Assembly (NCBI RefSeq): GCF_964355755.1
Contig: NC_092670.1
Span: 29,439,795-29,503,794 of the forward strand
Reading direction: 5' to 3'
Length of the DNA stretch: 64,000 bases
Source of the DNA: Antedon mediterranea
Taxonomy: Eukaryota > Echinodermata > Crinoidea > Comatulida > Antedonidae
Made by a program: the position numbers and the translations under genes
Shown: positions 27,101-34,499 of the stretch, one piece after another
Position numbering within the stretch: the stretch's first letter is position 1
Layout: each line of letters starts with the position of its first letter
The notes under the pieces: generated by a model
Databases searched by the model: none
What the model saw: only the letters and a program-made list of their open reading frames with translations
Told to the model about the DNA's origin: nothing

Positions 27101-30100
27101 ATTTCCATGGCGGAATGCATTTTGAGATGCGACTGTGAAGTTGACCGTCTATGGCAATAGTTAGAGCTGTTTGCATACATTCAACTTTACTCATAATTGC
27201 CAGTAAAATACGGTAGTTTGATCAATCATTACACTTGTCAGTATTATTTGATTATACAAATCAATCTGTAATTACAGACGACTCCGAGTCACTCAGTTTA
27301 ATAATCAGGTTTGGGAGTCAGCCAGATTATAAAATTCAATCGCTAGCACATACTACGTGTGATAAATGTGTATGTTGATAGGCCTAGATCGTGGTACGTT
27401 AGTTACATGTTTGTGTGCCCCTTGTGGGCTGTGTAACTGTCTGGCCTATACCTCCCATTCCCTATTGACTTAGTCCAGCCAGGATTTAAAGGATGTTAAT
27501 AGAATATCACAAGGACAAGCAATGAGACAACAATTTTCTTTAAATTACAATTTTCCTAAATCAATATTTATATTATTATTTAATTGTTGTAAAAGTAAGT
27601 AGTACTTTGTAGTCATGCCCTTAGAGAAATTTATCAAACTTTATATTAGTATTCTAATATATGGAGAGACAGTGTATATTAGCAACAATCTGTTTTAAAT
27701 TTAGACTAATTTTTAATAATCACGCAATTATGTTTTTTTTCTCTTGTTTTTGATACATTTTCATACAGTAAACATGTTTTATAATTCTTTTATTATTTAA
27801 AAAAAATTATTATATTTATAAAAATTTTATTTAAAAACTAGATTGGTCATTTTTAAGTAACTAAAACCAATATATAGCCTACATCAAATTGTTTAGGTTG
27901 TTTTAACCTACTGTACAAGTATGCTTTTTTAGTATTAAGAACAGTTAAGAAGAGCATGTCATTAGCAGTGCCAAAAAGAGCTTTTGCAATGAAAAAGCAA
28001 TAGCAATTTCAATTAAAAAACACAATTTGCAATAATGCAAAACACCTTTAAGCAGTGAATAAAACAGCATAAGCAGTGCTAAAAAAGGGCATAATAGTAA
28101 AATATTAAAGCTTAAGCAAAACAAAAGCTATGCAAAAAAGGGAAAAGAGGTTATAGAGCTCATGCTTAAATGTGCAAAATTAGCTAAAGATATACCGTAA
28201 ATGCTATATTCTGCTTACCTTATTCTGCTTTTTGGGTGCTTAGACCAATACTGCGCCTAGGTGAATTTTTGATGAAATATACAAAACATTGTACGCTAGT
28301 TAGGCCTAGCCTAGCATTGTCTAGTTGCTGTAGTAACATTCATTCATTTTTTAGCAGAATAATATGTTAATACAAATTGGTGAAAACTCGGTATTTTTGC
28401 TGTAATTTACAGTTCTTCTATGTTTTACCTTGGTGATCAATTGAATCGGTGCATCACAGAAACAAACCAATGCATTGAATCGGTGCATCACAGAAGCAAA
28501 CCAATGCATTGAATCGGTGCATCACAGAAGCAAACCAATGCATTGAATCGGTGCATCACAGAAGCAAACCAATGCTGGTATTTATAGCGGGCCATATAAA
28601 TTGATTAAAATCGACTTATATTTCACATTTTTACTGTTTAAAGATGGAAGTTATTGCAATAAGCCGATATAGAATTTAAATTCATATAAAATAGTAATTT
28701 CACCCCCTCAGGGGCGGATCTAGGGTTTTGATAAAGAGGGGCCAATATGGGAAAAATAATCATCTAGGGGGGAGGGAAGATGTTCCCCCGTAAAAAATTT
28801 TTCTAGACGCCCGGAGATGGCATCTGAGGCGTTTTGGCCAGTCAATTCTTGTCATATAATTATCTGAATATGGTGGGTTTTAAAGACCATATTTAATATA
28901 CGGAACTGGTTTTTTTTTTGCGCCTAAAGCCTATTTTCGCGTCGCAAATTTTTACACATTTTTTACGCGATCGTTAATGGTTTCTTGGTTATTTCGACGT
29001 TGCTGGTACACATGGACGTGAAGTTTTGCAAAGCCAAGGTCGGTCACGCGCAGCCGTGCCCGTGTCAAAATTGAAAAAGTTACGGGTTTTGATGCTTCAA
29101 CTTCGCTTCGCTGATATCTTAATCTAGTATTTACACTAAAGGCAAACAATAAATAAAATTGTTTTTATATTAAAATTGAGTTTTACTTGTATAAACACTT
29201 TTTATCAGACTTTAAAAGAGTAGGCCTACAAAAAACATCGTCGCGTTGTAAAAAAACAAGAATTGTCAGCACATACATATTTTTTCACAAACAATGATGA
29301 CGTATTTTATGAACTATTTGATTGGTCAATCAGTTTTACAGATTGTAACGTTGAAGTTAAACTCGGTTCAACTTTAAAAAAAAATTGAAGGTTTTAACTG
29401 ATACTTGTATCTTTGTATTAAAACATGTCATTCTACAATAGAAATGGTACTACCCAGTTTTTGACTGCTTTCTAGATGCCAGTAAGGCTTTTGATCGAGT
29501 CAATGACTGGACTCTTTATAGTACAGTAAGCTCATTAACAATGGTATGAATCTTTGTATTGTCGAATTGCTCAAAGTTAGTATGAGAAACAGAGTTTTGT
29601 GATACGTTGGGGTAACTCTGTTTCAAATCCATTTACAGTATCCAATGGAGTTAGACAGGGTGGGGTTATGTCCCTTTACAACATATATTACTATAGTACT
29701 CTTAACTCTAGACTAAATCATTTGAATCAGGGTTGCCAATGTAGTAACATTATTTTGAATCATCTTGCTGTATCAATAAACTCTCTATTCTACAAAAAAA
29801 GCTATCAGGACTATATATCTGGCGCTCATCCACTGTCACATTCCTCCCATTTATTTTCCAAACTCAATCTTCTCAAACATTCTCGGACATTAACCTTTAC
29901 CAACAAGATGTTTTTTTGGCAACTCACTTCCTTCTCCCTTGCCATCTTAACGACCTTTTCGCTCCCAATGATACCGTACATAAATATAACACCAGAACCA
30001 GCAATAACATATATATCCCCAACTACAACACCTACTTTTTTCAACATAGCATTAGATATTCTGAACCATTTATGTTTAACAATTTACCCTCTTTAATTTC

Positions 30101-33100
30101 CTGTGCTGCTACCCTCTATTCATACTATAAGAAAATAAAAAATCCCCTTTTATCTCATTACTAAATCGATTTGTTTGATATGGTCGTTGTTTCATGTTCG
30201 GTGATTTGCTAGATTTAATTATTAATTTTGTCATCTTTTTCAATCTATGCCCTGCAGCTGTACTCTTTTTCTGTTCATCATTTTTACATCATTTTTTCAA
30301 ACTTTTATTGTTAAATTAATTTATTAACTTTATTTGTATTTATTTTTTTCATATTCTTTTATTTTCAAGTAATTTGTAAAGGCAATCCCGCCACAAGATC
30401 TGCCTTCGTTCATTTTCTTTATTATCTCTTGCCATTGTTGTTTTTTTGTTACCTTTTCTCTTTTGGACAATAATAAATGTTCTTTGAATTGAATTGAAAA
30501 AGTGACCTTGTTTTCCTTGCTTTCAAAGTTGCTGGCCCCAGCAACTGGTACGTGTTGTAGCCGTTTCTGTCCTCGTACTTGTACTGTAAACTTGAAAGTA
30601 ATTCCATTACTAAACTTTTTGGTAAAAAACTCCTTTATGTTGAGAAAGGTCTTAGTCATATTCTTATGTGTGATTGCAGTGATGAGGGCAACATTCAACG
30701 TCAGTACAGGGAGGTGGTCAGTATAGGTCTTTGTGTAACTCAACTTAACTTGTGTATCTTAACTAAAAGCAACTCACTCAAACGCAAATTTATGAAATGC
30801 TCAACTAATTTTAAATGTTGCCTCTTAGATCTTATTGTATTAATATTATTGTTTGGTATGACTATCGTATGAAGACTATTAGATCTCTTAATGTATGCTA
30901 CAATAATGCTCTGCGCCGTATACTGAATGTCTCTAGAAGCAGTAGTGCCGGTATGATGTTTTTTGAACATGGTGTCCCTTCTTTTAATGATATGCGAAAA
31001 TCTATCTATGATTTCATGCAACGTATGTTGAATAGTTGTAATATTCTTGATGCTTGTGTTTGCAAACATATGCTCCATAACTCAAAAATGTATTGTAGTA
31101 GATAAATAATAATAATAATAAACAGTATTTATATAGCGCCTAATGGATCACTGACCCCTCTAGGTGCTTTACATAGGACCTTAACTAATGGTAATAAACT
31201 ATCCCCCGCCGGACACCATGATGGAGAAGTATCCTATTTTAAGCTTAGAGTTTGCGAATTTTTTTCTTTTTCTGTTTGTAAGTTTATTGATATTCAACAA
31301 AAAAAATAAGTCAAGGATTCTGGTAAATCTTATTGTTTAATTGCCTATAAACTATTATGTTTATTGTTTTCTTTGATAAAAGTAAATACCTTGATTAAAA
31401 TAAAACTACTTATTCTAAAATTCCTCTCTATTTTTTATGTTTTGCGAACATACTTGAAAACAAACTGATATTAACCTAAAATTGAAATAATTAATTTAAC
31501 CTACTGCAAGAAATTAAAAAGCTTGATTTAAAAAATTTTTTTTTTTTATTATGACAGCATTTTTCCAAAAAAATATGAAAGAATTTCCCAAAAGAAGTTT
31601 AAACTCGGTCATGCTATAAAAAAAATGTTTATTTTTAGTTTACAACATTCAGGTCAACAAACAAACAAACATAAGTAGTAATAAATAATAATTCATGTTG
31701 GCATGTGCATTAGAAAGAATCTAAATGTGGCGTCACAGAAAATGTTTTTAAAACACTATTTTTTTCTCTCAGGATTCAGAGTTTATTTTATAGAACTAAA
31801 GTCATAGATCATTGACATTTGTACTTTGTTTTACTACAGTAGTAGGACCAAACAAATACAAAGTGTCCCATTAATGGGGGTTTACCCTAAAAAAATGGGG
31901 AAGGGGTTGGGAAGTATTTTGGGGATAATGTTAATGTTTTCAAATTTATGTAGCATATTGTCCCAAAGTGCTTATTTACAAAGAACATGATAGATGATGA
32001 TAGATATAGATAGATGCATTTTTGAATTGAATTATTTCATTTATTATTACAGTTTAGGAGCTGCAACTGCAAATACTCAATCACCATAGGTCTACAGTAC
32101 ATGCGACTAGGTGGAATAAAAAGTACAAATGTTTTAGTAGTCGACCACAGACATCTTAGCTCTTAAATATGGTTTTGCTTATATTTTTTTAAATTTATTA
32201 AATAAGTCACCCAATTACTCAAGAACAACTGGAGGTCAAATGTCAGTAGGTTGTCTATGTTTAATCTTAACCAGAAATGATTAATTAATATGTCTAATTA
32301 CTAAATTAAAGTTGTCATTGGATTGCATTATCTTGATATAGATCTTTTTTTTTCAGAATGTTGTTCTGCTGAATGACCTTGGAGCTCTCTATCATCTTCA
32401 GAAAAAATACAAAGAAGCAATAACTTATTTGGAAAAAGCTATAGAAACAGGAAAAAGTGTGTCTCACCCATACTTATCAACAGCTCTAAGTAACCTCGCA
32501 TCTTGTCAAATGTATATGGGTAGGTATTTAATCCCTATATTTTTGCTAGATAGGGCATTTGGCAAATCGCTTTTCTTTCGAAAACCGAATTGTTTCTCCA
32601 CAAGACATACCTTTACAGGAGAACAAAAATCAATCAATCTTTTATGTTTGTTGCTGTATATTTTCTTATTATAAATGTCTAATGAATTTTAAAGAGACTA
32701 TGTATTTAAATGAATTAAACAATCACTGTGTGTATAGCATTCAAAACCTTGCATGCAACATTCAAAACTGTCTTCTCTATGCAGGATCCTTGCCATCATT
32801 TATGCTATGAAACTGTATTTATAAAGGATGAGTAAATAAATAAATAAATGTGAATTGTATGCAACATTCAAAACCTTGTGCGTAACATTCAAATGTTTGT
32901 GTGTAGCATAGTATCTAAGGCTATGGTCACACTACTGCCTCAAGCCTGGCACAACTCACCGCGATTGAAATTTCAAGCCAGGCTTGAGTTTATTGGGCGG
33001 TCACACTATTCGAATTATGTTGGGTTGTCCTCCGAACAAAACCGGAAGTCAGTCGGCTAGCTAAATAAATTACGTGAGCCAATCTGTAGTACATACTTTA

Positions 33101-33986
33101 CAATTTTAATTAGAATTCACTAGGCCTATGCATTTTGTTGTTTAATTTAAAATATATATATGTAATCGACTGAATGGAGCATAATAATATTAATATAGGC
33201 AGACTGAGGCGGCATCCTATATATACGCTAGCCGATGCTAGTTTCGTCTTTAATTCAATCACTAGATGACAATGCAAAGCGTACAAAATGCTATTGATAG
33301 TTATCTCTTTGATATCTTCATGTGTTATCTAAAAACTCAACCAAAACAAAATTGAACGATCCACGAAAAAAAGCCATGTGGATATATCCATCCACTAAAA
33401 TTCCCAATAAACAACACACAGTTGATGATTGTGATTGGCCAGATTCCAAAAAAGAATGTCAATCCTGGTCATGCTAAGGTCAACCCAGGGTCAATCTGGG
33501 TAGCGCGTCTGGGTTGAGTTGCCTGGCTTGAAAATCGATTGGAAGCCAGGCGCGAGTCGATCCACGTTCGGTCACACTACAAAAATCTCAATCGTGGTGA
33601 GTCACGCCAGGCTGTAGTGTGACCATAGCCTGAAACATATTGGGTACAATTTCAGTAACAACAAAAATGGAATGCAAGGTTTTAAAAGTTATTGTATGAA
33701 AATTTAAAGAATGCATATTTATTACTTTTTTTTTTGTTTTCTTGTATAATATGTCTAAATGATCAACTTCTTTTTACCTCAAGATTAAACTATAGCGATG
33801 TAAATGTTAATATTTGAACTTTACTTCCAATTTTAAGGTGATTTTGAATCTGCGAAAACAAATTATAGAAAATCCCTTCAATTAGCAGAAAAAGAAGGAG
33901 ACCGGTATACCATAAAATTTATTAAAGATATGGTGGCACAATTAGAGACAGAACGGTACCTGAAGGAACACAAGAAGGCATCTTAG
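3131..33986 (+). CDS. TTC19: TTC19, mitochondrial tetratricopeptide repeat protein 19 (7 coding exons)
   Basis: Coding exons are 3131-3515, 6321-6409, 6773-6883, 8661-8818, 25916-26189, 32357-32519 and 33838-33986. All have GT-AG ends, and phases join into one 442-residue frame ending in TAG. Residues 1-128 are basic and Ser/Arg-rich, consistent with a mitochondrial presequence. A hydrophobic segment (about 124-142) matches the single inner-membrane anchor of TTC19. TPR-type helices follow: EAEALLHEALQIA, MANLALRNHQDDKAEKLI, LLGMSLENYAKLLTKQKRYA, LLNDLGALYHLQKKYKEAI and ALSNLASCQMYMGDFESAK. TTC19 binds respiratory complex III and helps clear Rieske-protein fragments. The human protein is about 380 residues; the excess here is in the N-terminal region. 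The start codon has a good context (AAGATGG). Intron 4 (17 kb) and intron 5 (6 kb) hold most of the transposons. Splice sites were chosen by eye. Confidence 0.9.
3579..5130. mobile_element. 1.55-kb TIR DNA transposon in TTC19 intron 1
   Basis: The ends are inverted copies of TGGGTCATTCTTCAGTAAGT (continuing GTCTAA; about 26 bp of TIR). Inside, at least seven copies of a short motif TGTGACGGAGATGA or close variants occur in both orientations, clustered at 4128-4388 with another near 4716. I see no transposase reading frame, so it is non-autonomous. No clean target duplication is visible: ATCATATT at the left edge recurs five bases beyond the right edge. The superfamily is not assigned. Confidence 0.7.
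5940..6055 (-). repeat. Possible tRNA-derived SINE fragment
   Basis: On the minus strand there is a B-box-like GAGTTCAAATCCC (near 6028-6042), followed by ACAAAAACAACTCC. A related B-box arrangement is at 54790-54905. No complete A box is recognised here. Low-confidence call, in TTC19 intron 1. Confidence 0.3.
6836..7135 (+). repeat. Three tandem copies of the TTC19 exon 3 end and its donor site
   Basis: The last ~48 bases of exon 3 plus the first ~30 of intron 3 (6836-6913) recur at 6942-7014 and, more decayed, at about 7060-7135, with a period near 106-115 bases. Copy 2 keeps CCAGAAATCA, the AAGAAGCTGT core, GATCAG and the GTTAGG donor-like end. Copy 3 keeps AGAAGCTGCC and AATCAGGTTAATATTTCAG. 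This is a partial-exon tandem duplication whose extra copies lack the exon start and an acceptor, so they should stay intronic. Confidence 0.8.
7412..7480 (+). repeat. tRNA-derived SINE head
   Basis: GCTAGCCCAGTGAGTACAAC resembles a pol III A box, and GAGTTCGAATCCGC about 40 bases later is a near-canonical B box. The body after it is A-rich and runs into the TIR element at 7665. It is not a functional tRNA: no acceptor stem is visible. In TTC19 intron 3. Confidence 0.5.
7665..8316. mobile_element. MITE with TTACCGTACTGACACGG ends
   Basis: Inverted ends TTACCGTACTGACACGG (from about 7665) and CCGTGTCAGTACGGTAA (to about 8316) bound a 650-bp element. The motif GGGCTTATACCCGAG recurs near both ends (about 7697, 8217, 8271, 8289), so there are subterminal repeats. 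ORFs inside are short and not recognisable. The target duplication is unclear (possibly within the AATAA-rich flanks). Superfamily not assigned. Confidence 0.7.
9285..10489. mobile_element. Outer element of a nested pair, AGGCCTAAAAA ends
   Basis: The left end AGGCCTAAAAA followed by TTTGTTTGCTGTCA is mirrored at the right by TGACAGCAAACAAACAA and TTTTTAGGCCT. Poly-T rich inner flanks are also inverted (about 9350-9420 against 10385-10440). A second TIR element (9476-10204) occupies the middle, so the outer unit was probably about 480 bp before that insertion. No target duplication could be fixed. Located in TTC19 intron 4. Confidence 0.6.
9476..10204. mobile_element. Inner MITE with GTACCGTATATTTCGGTGTA ends
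   Basis: The left end GTACCGTATATTTCGGTGTA (continuing TAATCGCAC) and the right end, its inverted counterpart (continuing TAAGTCGCACC), form a TIR of about 30 bp. GGTGCGTCTTATACAC occurs near each end as a subterminal repeat. No transposase is visible. It lies inside the 9285-10489 element, so it inserted later. Its end style (TTATACACCGAAATATACGG) resembles the 7665-8316 element and the two may be related families. Confidence 0.75.
12108..14395 (+). repeat. Dispersed repeat family R1, long internally duplicated copy
   Basis: This block runs from CATACCTCCGCCT (near 12120) to TACCTCCTTGGCGGAGGT (near 14360). A ~240-base segment with GAACAGCAACGC, TACTCGTAT, TTGCCTCTTGT and GTAGTTCTCGAGAAAATG occurs at 12272-12510 and again at 13835-14070. 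Each is followed by GACTGCTC-CCGGCTTTTG (about 13107 and 14063). Minus-strand partial copies lie at 60838-61350 and 63025-63476. No protein, TIR or tail was identified, so the class is unknown. A separate MITE (12509-13102) has inserted into the first segment. Confidence 0.65.
12509..13102. mobile_element. TTAA-flanked MITE inside repeat R1
   Basis: The 594-bp insert starts AGGCCAGGTGCGGGCA and ends TGCCTGTACCTGAGCT, an imperfect TIR, with TTAA on both sides (12505-12508 and 13103-13106). The paralogous R1 segment reads GTTACTTTAAGACTGC without an insert (near 14053-14068), and the minus-strand copy near 63310 is also uninterrupted, giving natural empty sites with a single TTAA. TTAA duplication is typical of piggyBac and Kolobok. 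A partial second copy is at about 24480-24625. Confidence 0.8.
14785..17945. repeat. 3.2-kb composite repeat: two ~1.64-kb units, each with two ~360-bp modules
   Basis: AGGTGATCATTT occurs at the left (14792) and, inverted, at the right inside a 12-bp-stem hairpin (17913-17942). Landmarks recur at about 1.64 kb: ATTACGGGAC at 14950 and 16590, and the module containing TGGCCAT plus GACGTCACAA-type sequence at about 15158, 15512, 16795 and 17150. Within each unit two modules (spacing about 355) share the order reduced-Ala/G AAATTA, CGCTCT, TGAAAATAC, TGGCCATATGATGACGTC, ATATCTACAA and CTTCCAGAA. Hairpins TCGTCACTTTGACGA occur at about 14772 and 16206. No protein is recognised. It may be a non-autonomous transposon with internal duplication. 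Confidence 0.65.
18598..21082 (-). mobile_element. 5'-truncated LINE (jockey/CR1-like), antisense in TTC19 intron 4
   Basis: The minus-strand element ends at 18598-18627 in an AAAAT-type repeated tail (seen on plus as repeated TTTTA), about 240 bases beyond its ORF. The 5' end is cut near 21082, within the endonuclease coding part, as is usual for target-primed insertion. TAAAAAATA is present on both sides (about 18578 and 21090) but is low complexity, so it is weak evidence for a target duplication. The long open ORF suggests this copy is young. Confidence 0.85.
18866..21082 (-). CDS. LINE ORF2 fragment: endonuclease C-terminus plus reverse transcriptase
   Basis: A 738-residue open frame. 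The first ~60 residues contain the end of an apurinic-type endonuclease (LDLVICS, then SDHSSLRIDF). The central part is a complete non-LTR reverse transcriptase: NYRPISLLPTMSKIFERI, QHGFVSGRSCQTNL, DFSKAFDSVSHDLL (about residue 414), GVPQGSILGPLLFNLFIND and catalytic FADDLKLF (about residue 500). The C-terminal part holds the usual LSKANRMMGLIWRNCRFM and RPHLEYCSAIF blocks. The endonuclease start and any ORF1 are missing, so it cannot move unaided. Its first Met is an accident of truncation. It runs antisense to TTC19 and is not a cellular gene. Confidence 0.9.
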   Translation of the reverse strand: MLLILFKLKIIIFQCNTYCTRMDKMLDLVICSKNISDKVYTANDIFLSDHSSLRIDFRLNFDVKCSNDNLNRKSIIYNFKALDVNNLCNTLNCVPWSVLIDFEGDLNEALDMFYNLLNAAVNDTVPKIRKRRKLPPWFDNELRSALQLKEKYYRYLKKNNNRLAQSNFKFARASFKKMCNKKYKDYLDSLAKQIVTNSKRFWSWMKTKYKSNNLPSVMSHDNISFQSNYDKATTFNSYFHSFFSEPSPDVPRDYPGLPDYAVDNLSSLSVNQHSVEKALSNIDINKATGIDQISNVVLKGASSSLSYPLCKLFQLSINSGVFPSSWKHANIVPIHKSGPKKLICNYRPISLLPTMSKIFERIVHDGLSSHVANALSPRQHGFVSGRSCQTNLALLLATSYDAINSKKQCDVIYTDFSKAFDSVSHDLLIFKLSKFGLSGSLLSWFKSYLTNRQQRVVIGGETSDWLPVLSGVPQGSILGPLLFNLFINDLPLKFNHSESLLFADDLKLFKVITTPQDAFSLQEDLDGLVEWTEKWGIKLNANKCKYLSITLKKRPVLFNFNLSGHDLEMVYVWKDLGIFIDSKLNFCSHINHVLSKANRMMGLIWRNCRFMNDGRALLSLYKSIIRPHLEYCSAIFNSISPCQARRIDTVQRKFVRFLSYNCVNFAFSIDSVSNRRTISDMVFLYDILNSKYDCSLISLFSLNVPGRTRNRHLLHIPFSRVDCTKRGLFIDYLIHLII
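21914..22246. mobile_element. Near-perfect inverted repeat with hammerhead-like core (Penelope-like ends?)
   Basis: Two 129-base arms (21947-22075 and 22120-22248) are inverted copies with one mismatch that I can find, separated by 44 bases. Each arm contains a 7-bp stem GATCTCT-GAT-AGAGATC followed directly by GAAACGTTCGAG (plus strand 22171-22199), preceded by CAGTTGAGAAG. The stem-GAAAC layout resembles the hammerhead ribozyme motifs reported in Penelope-like retroelements, but the CUGANGA box is imperfect here (TTGAGA). A 13-bp direct repeat TATTATTTACAGT lies at 21901-21913 and 22247-22259, fitting a target duplication. No protein is encoded. The Penelope assignment is an inference. Confidence 0.6.
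23668..23725 (+). repeat. Short tandem duplication (TAGTGATGTCGCCACACGAA)
   Basis: The phrase AAATAGTGATGTCGCCACAC occurs twice in a row, each copy followed by GAA. It is a small local duplication in TTC19 intron 4 with no other feature attached. Confidence 0.7.
23866..23965 (+). repeat. Short copy of a CGGTCGGTAAACACTAA repeat family
   Basis: This ~100-base stretch (AGCTCACTATGTC, then GGTCGGTCGGTAAACACTAA, ending TGTATGGCCTTGTTG) matches both ends of a 700-base element at 45805-46502 in the FREP-A gene, without the middle. It resembles a solo or internally deleted copy. Confidence 0.55.
24480..24625 (+). repeat. Partial copy of the TTAA-flanked MITE
   Basis: TGTATTTGACCAT, then GTTTTTTCGT-like sequence and AAATTCATGCCTGTA(G/C)CTGA follow the same order as 12985-13102. 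This copy ends in CTGAACTTAAAG. The left half is not recognisable. Confidence 0.55.
25528..25566. other. GC-rich hairpin GGCCGGGAGA...TCTCCCGGCC
   Basis: A perfect 10-bp stem with a 19-base loop stands out in AT-rich intron 4 sequence. Further CCGGGAG units flank it at 25490-25520, so it is probably an end of a dispersed repeat rather than a functional RNA. Confidence 0.5.
28440..28575 (+). repeat. Tandem repeat, four 34-bp units
   Basis: Four consecutive units contain GAATCGGTGCATCACAGAAG and CAAACCAATGC. The units are identical except for one base (AAAC/AAGC) in the first. The near identity points to recent expansion. Located in TTC19 intron 5. Confidence 0.92.
29440..31100 (+). pseudogene. 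Degenerate LINE reverse transcriptase split by a nested LINE
   Basis: The left part (about 29455-29770) encodes CFLDASKAFDRVN, WGNSVSNPFTVSNGVRQGGV and LNHLNQGCQCSNIILNHLA with frame breaks. It stops just where the catalytic (Y/F)ADD should follow. The frame resumes after 30500 with D-L-V-F and goes on to a C-terminal region (GKKLLYVEKGLSHILMCDCS, then RSLNVCYNNALRRILNVSRS and GVPSFNDMRKSIYDFMQRML). Stops and frameshifts make it dead. It is sense-oriented in TTC19 intron 5. Confidence 0.75.
29771..30500 (+). mobile_element. Nested CR1-like LINE 3' end
   Basis: This insert encodes the C-terminus of a second LINE, with at least one frameshift: ISGAHPLSHSSHLFSKLNLL, then LLPCHLNDLFAPNDTVHKYN, and RYSEPFMFNNLPSLIS before a stop at about 30163. 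A 3' UTR follows, ending in a GAATTGAATTGAA microsatellite-like tail at about 30486-30498, as in CR1/L2-type elements. The boundaries are judged from where the outer LINE stops and resumes. Confidence 0.65.
31106..31235 (+). repeat. AATAATAAT...TATATAGCGCC dispersed repeat
   Basis: An AATAAT run followed by ACAGTATTTATATAGCGCC and AGGTGCTTTACATAGG has the look of a repeat I have seen at LINE/SINE ends in many animal genomes. It follows directly after the degenerate LINE and may be its 3' UTR. Recognition is from memory and not verified. Confidence 0.4.
32918..33631. mobile_element. MITE with AGGCTATGGTCACACTAC ends
   Basis: The left end AGGCTATGGTCACACTAC and the right end GTAGTGTGACCATAGCCT form a perfect outer inverted repeat. 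The similarity continues imperfectly for about 90 bases (AAGCCTGGC, CTCACC-CGATTG). No ORF is supported inside. Flanks CTAA and TGAA suggest a decayed 3-bp target duplication, so Harbinger is possible. It is within TTC19 intron 6. Confidence 0.75.
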
Positions 33987-34471
33987 AAATTGCAATTTAT
34001 ATTTTGAAATGAAATGGTAGGGAAAGAAAATACTGTAGCTAAACAGCTTTTTTATTGGCCATGTACACTACACAATACAATAATAATATTAATAGTACAA
34101 TAATATCTAGAAAAGGTCATTGTTCAGTTTCATGCCACTAGAATCTGGCTTTGGTTTAAACTAGGCTGGCTTGTATAGGAAGGGTTAAAATTGGCATCTG
34201 GTGAAATTAAAAATGGCTAAAGAAAGTAAGTAATTTCAGACCTTCAGACCAAGTAAAAAAAACTGCTGCCCAGATAAAGAACATTAATTATTCATCTAAT
34301 AATTTTTAATTTAGGGGGCTGTTTAGGGGCCCTTAATGATCAGTTCCTTCACTGGGACTGGATTGGTCATCCTCATTAAAGATGGTTTTGGGTAAATAAA
34401 TACATTTAGATCAAAAAGAAACAGTATATTGCATAAAACTATCGCTAGTGTATAAGACAGGCGTCGGTCCC

Positions 34472-34477
34472 AATAAA
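34472..34477 (+). terminator. Candidate TTC19 polyadenylation signal
   Basis: AATAAA about 490 bases after the TTC19 stop. An earlier AATAAA near 34395 is equally possible. Based on the hexamer only. Confidence 0.35.
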
Positions 34478-34499
34478 GTACAGTAGAAAGTAACAATAA

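Noticed and set aside
28712-29150. GGGGCGGATCTAGGG stretch and following reading frame
   Set aside because: Resembles a dispersed repeat end (also near 675) but neither boundaries nor class could be established; the reading frame has no recognisable motif.
30330-30743. 137-residue minus-strand reading frame
   Set aside because: Antisense across a LINE 3' UTR and a second LINE's coding remnant; low-complexity Lys-rich composition.
32429-32810. Reading frames extending past TTC19 exon 6
   Set aside because: Read-through into intron 6; the exon ends at a GTAGGT donor at 32520 and joins in phase to 33838.
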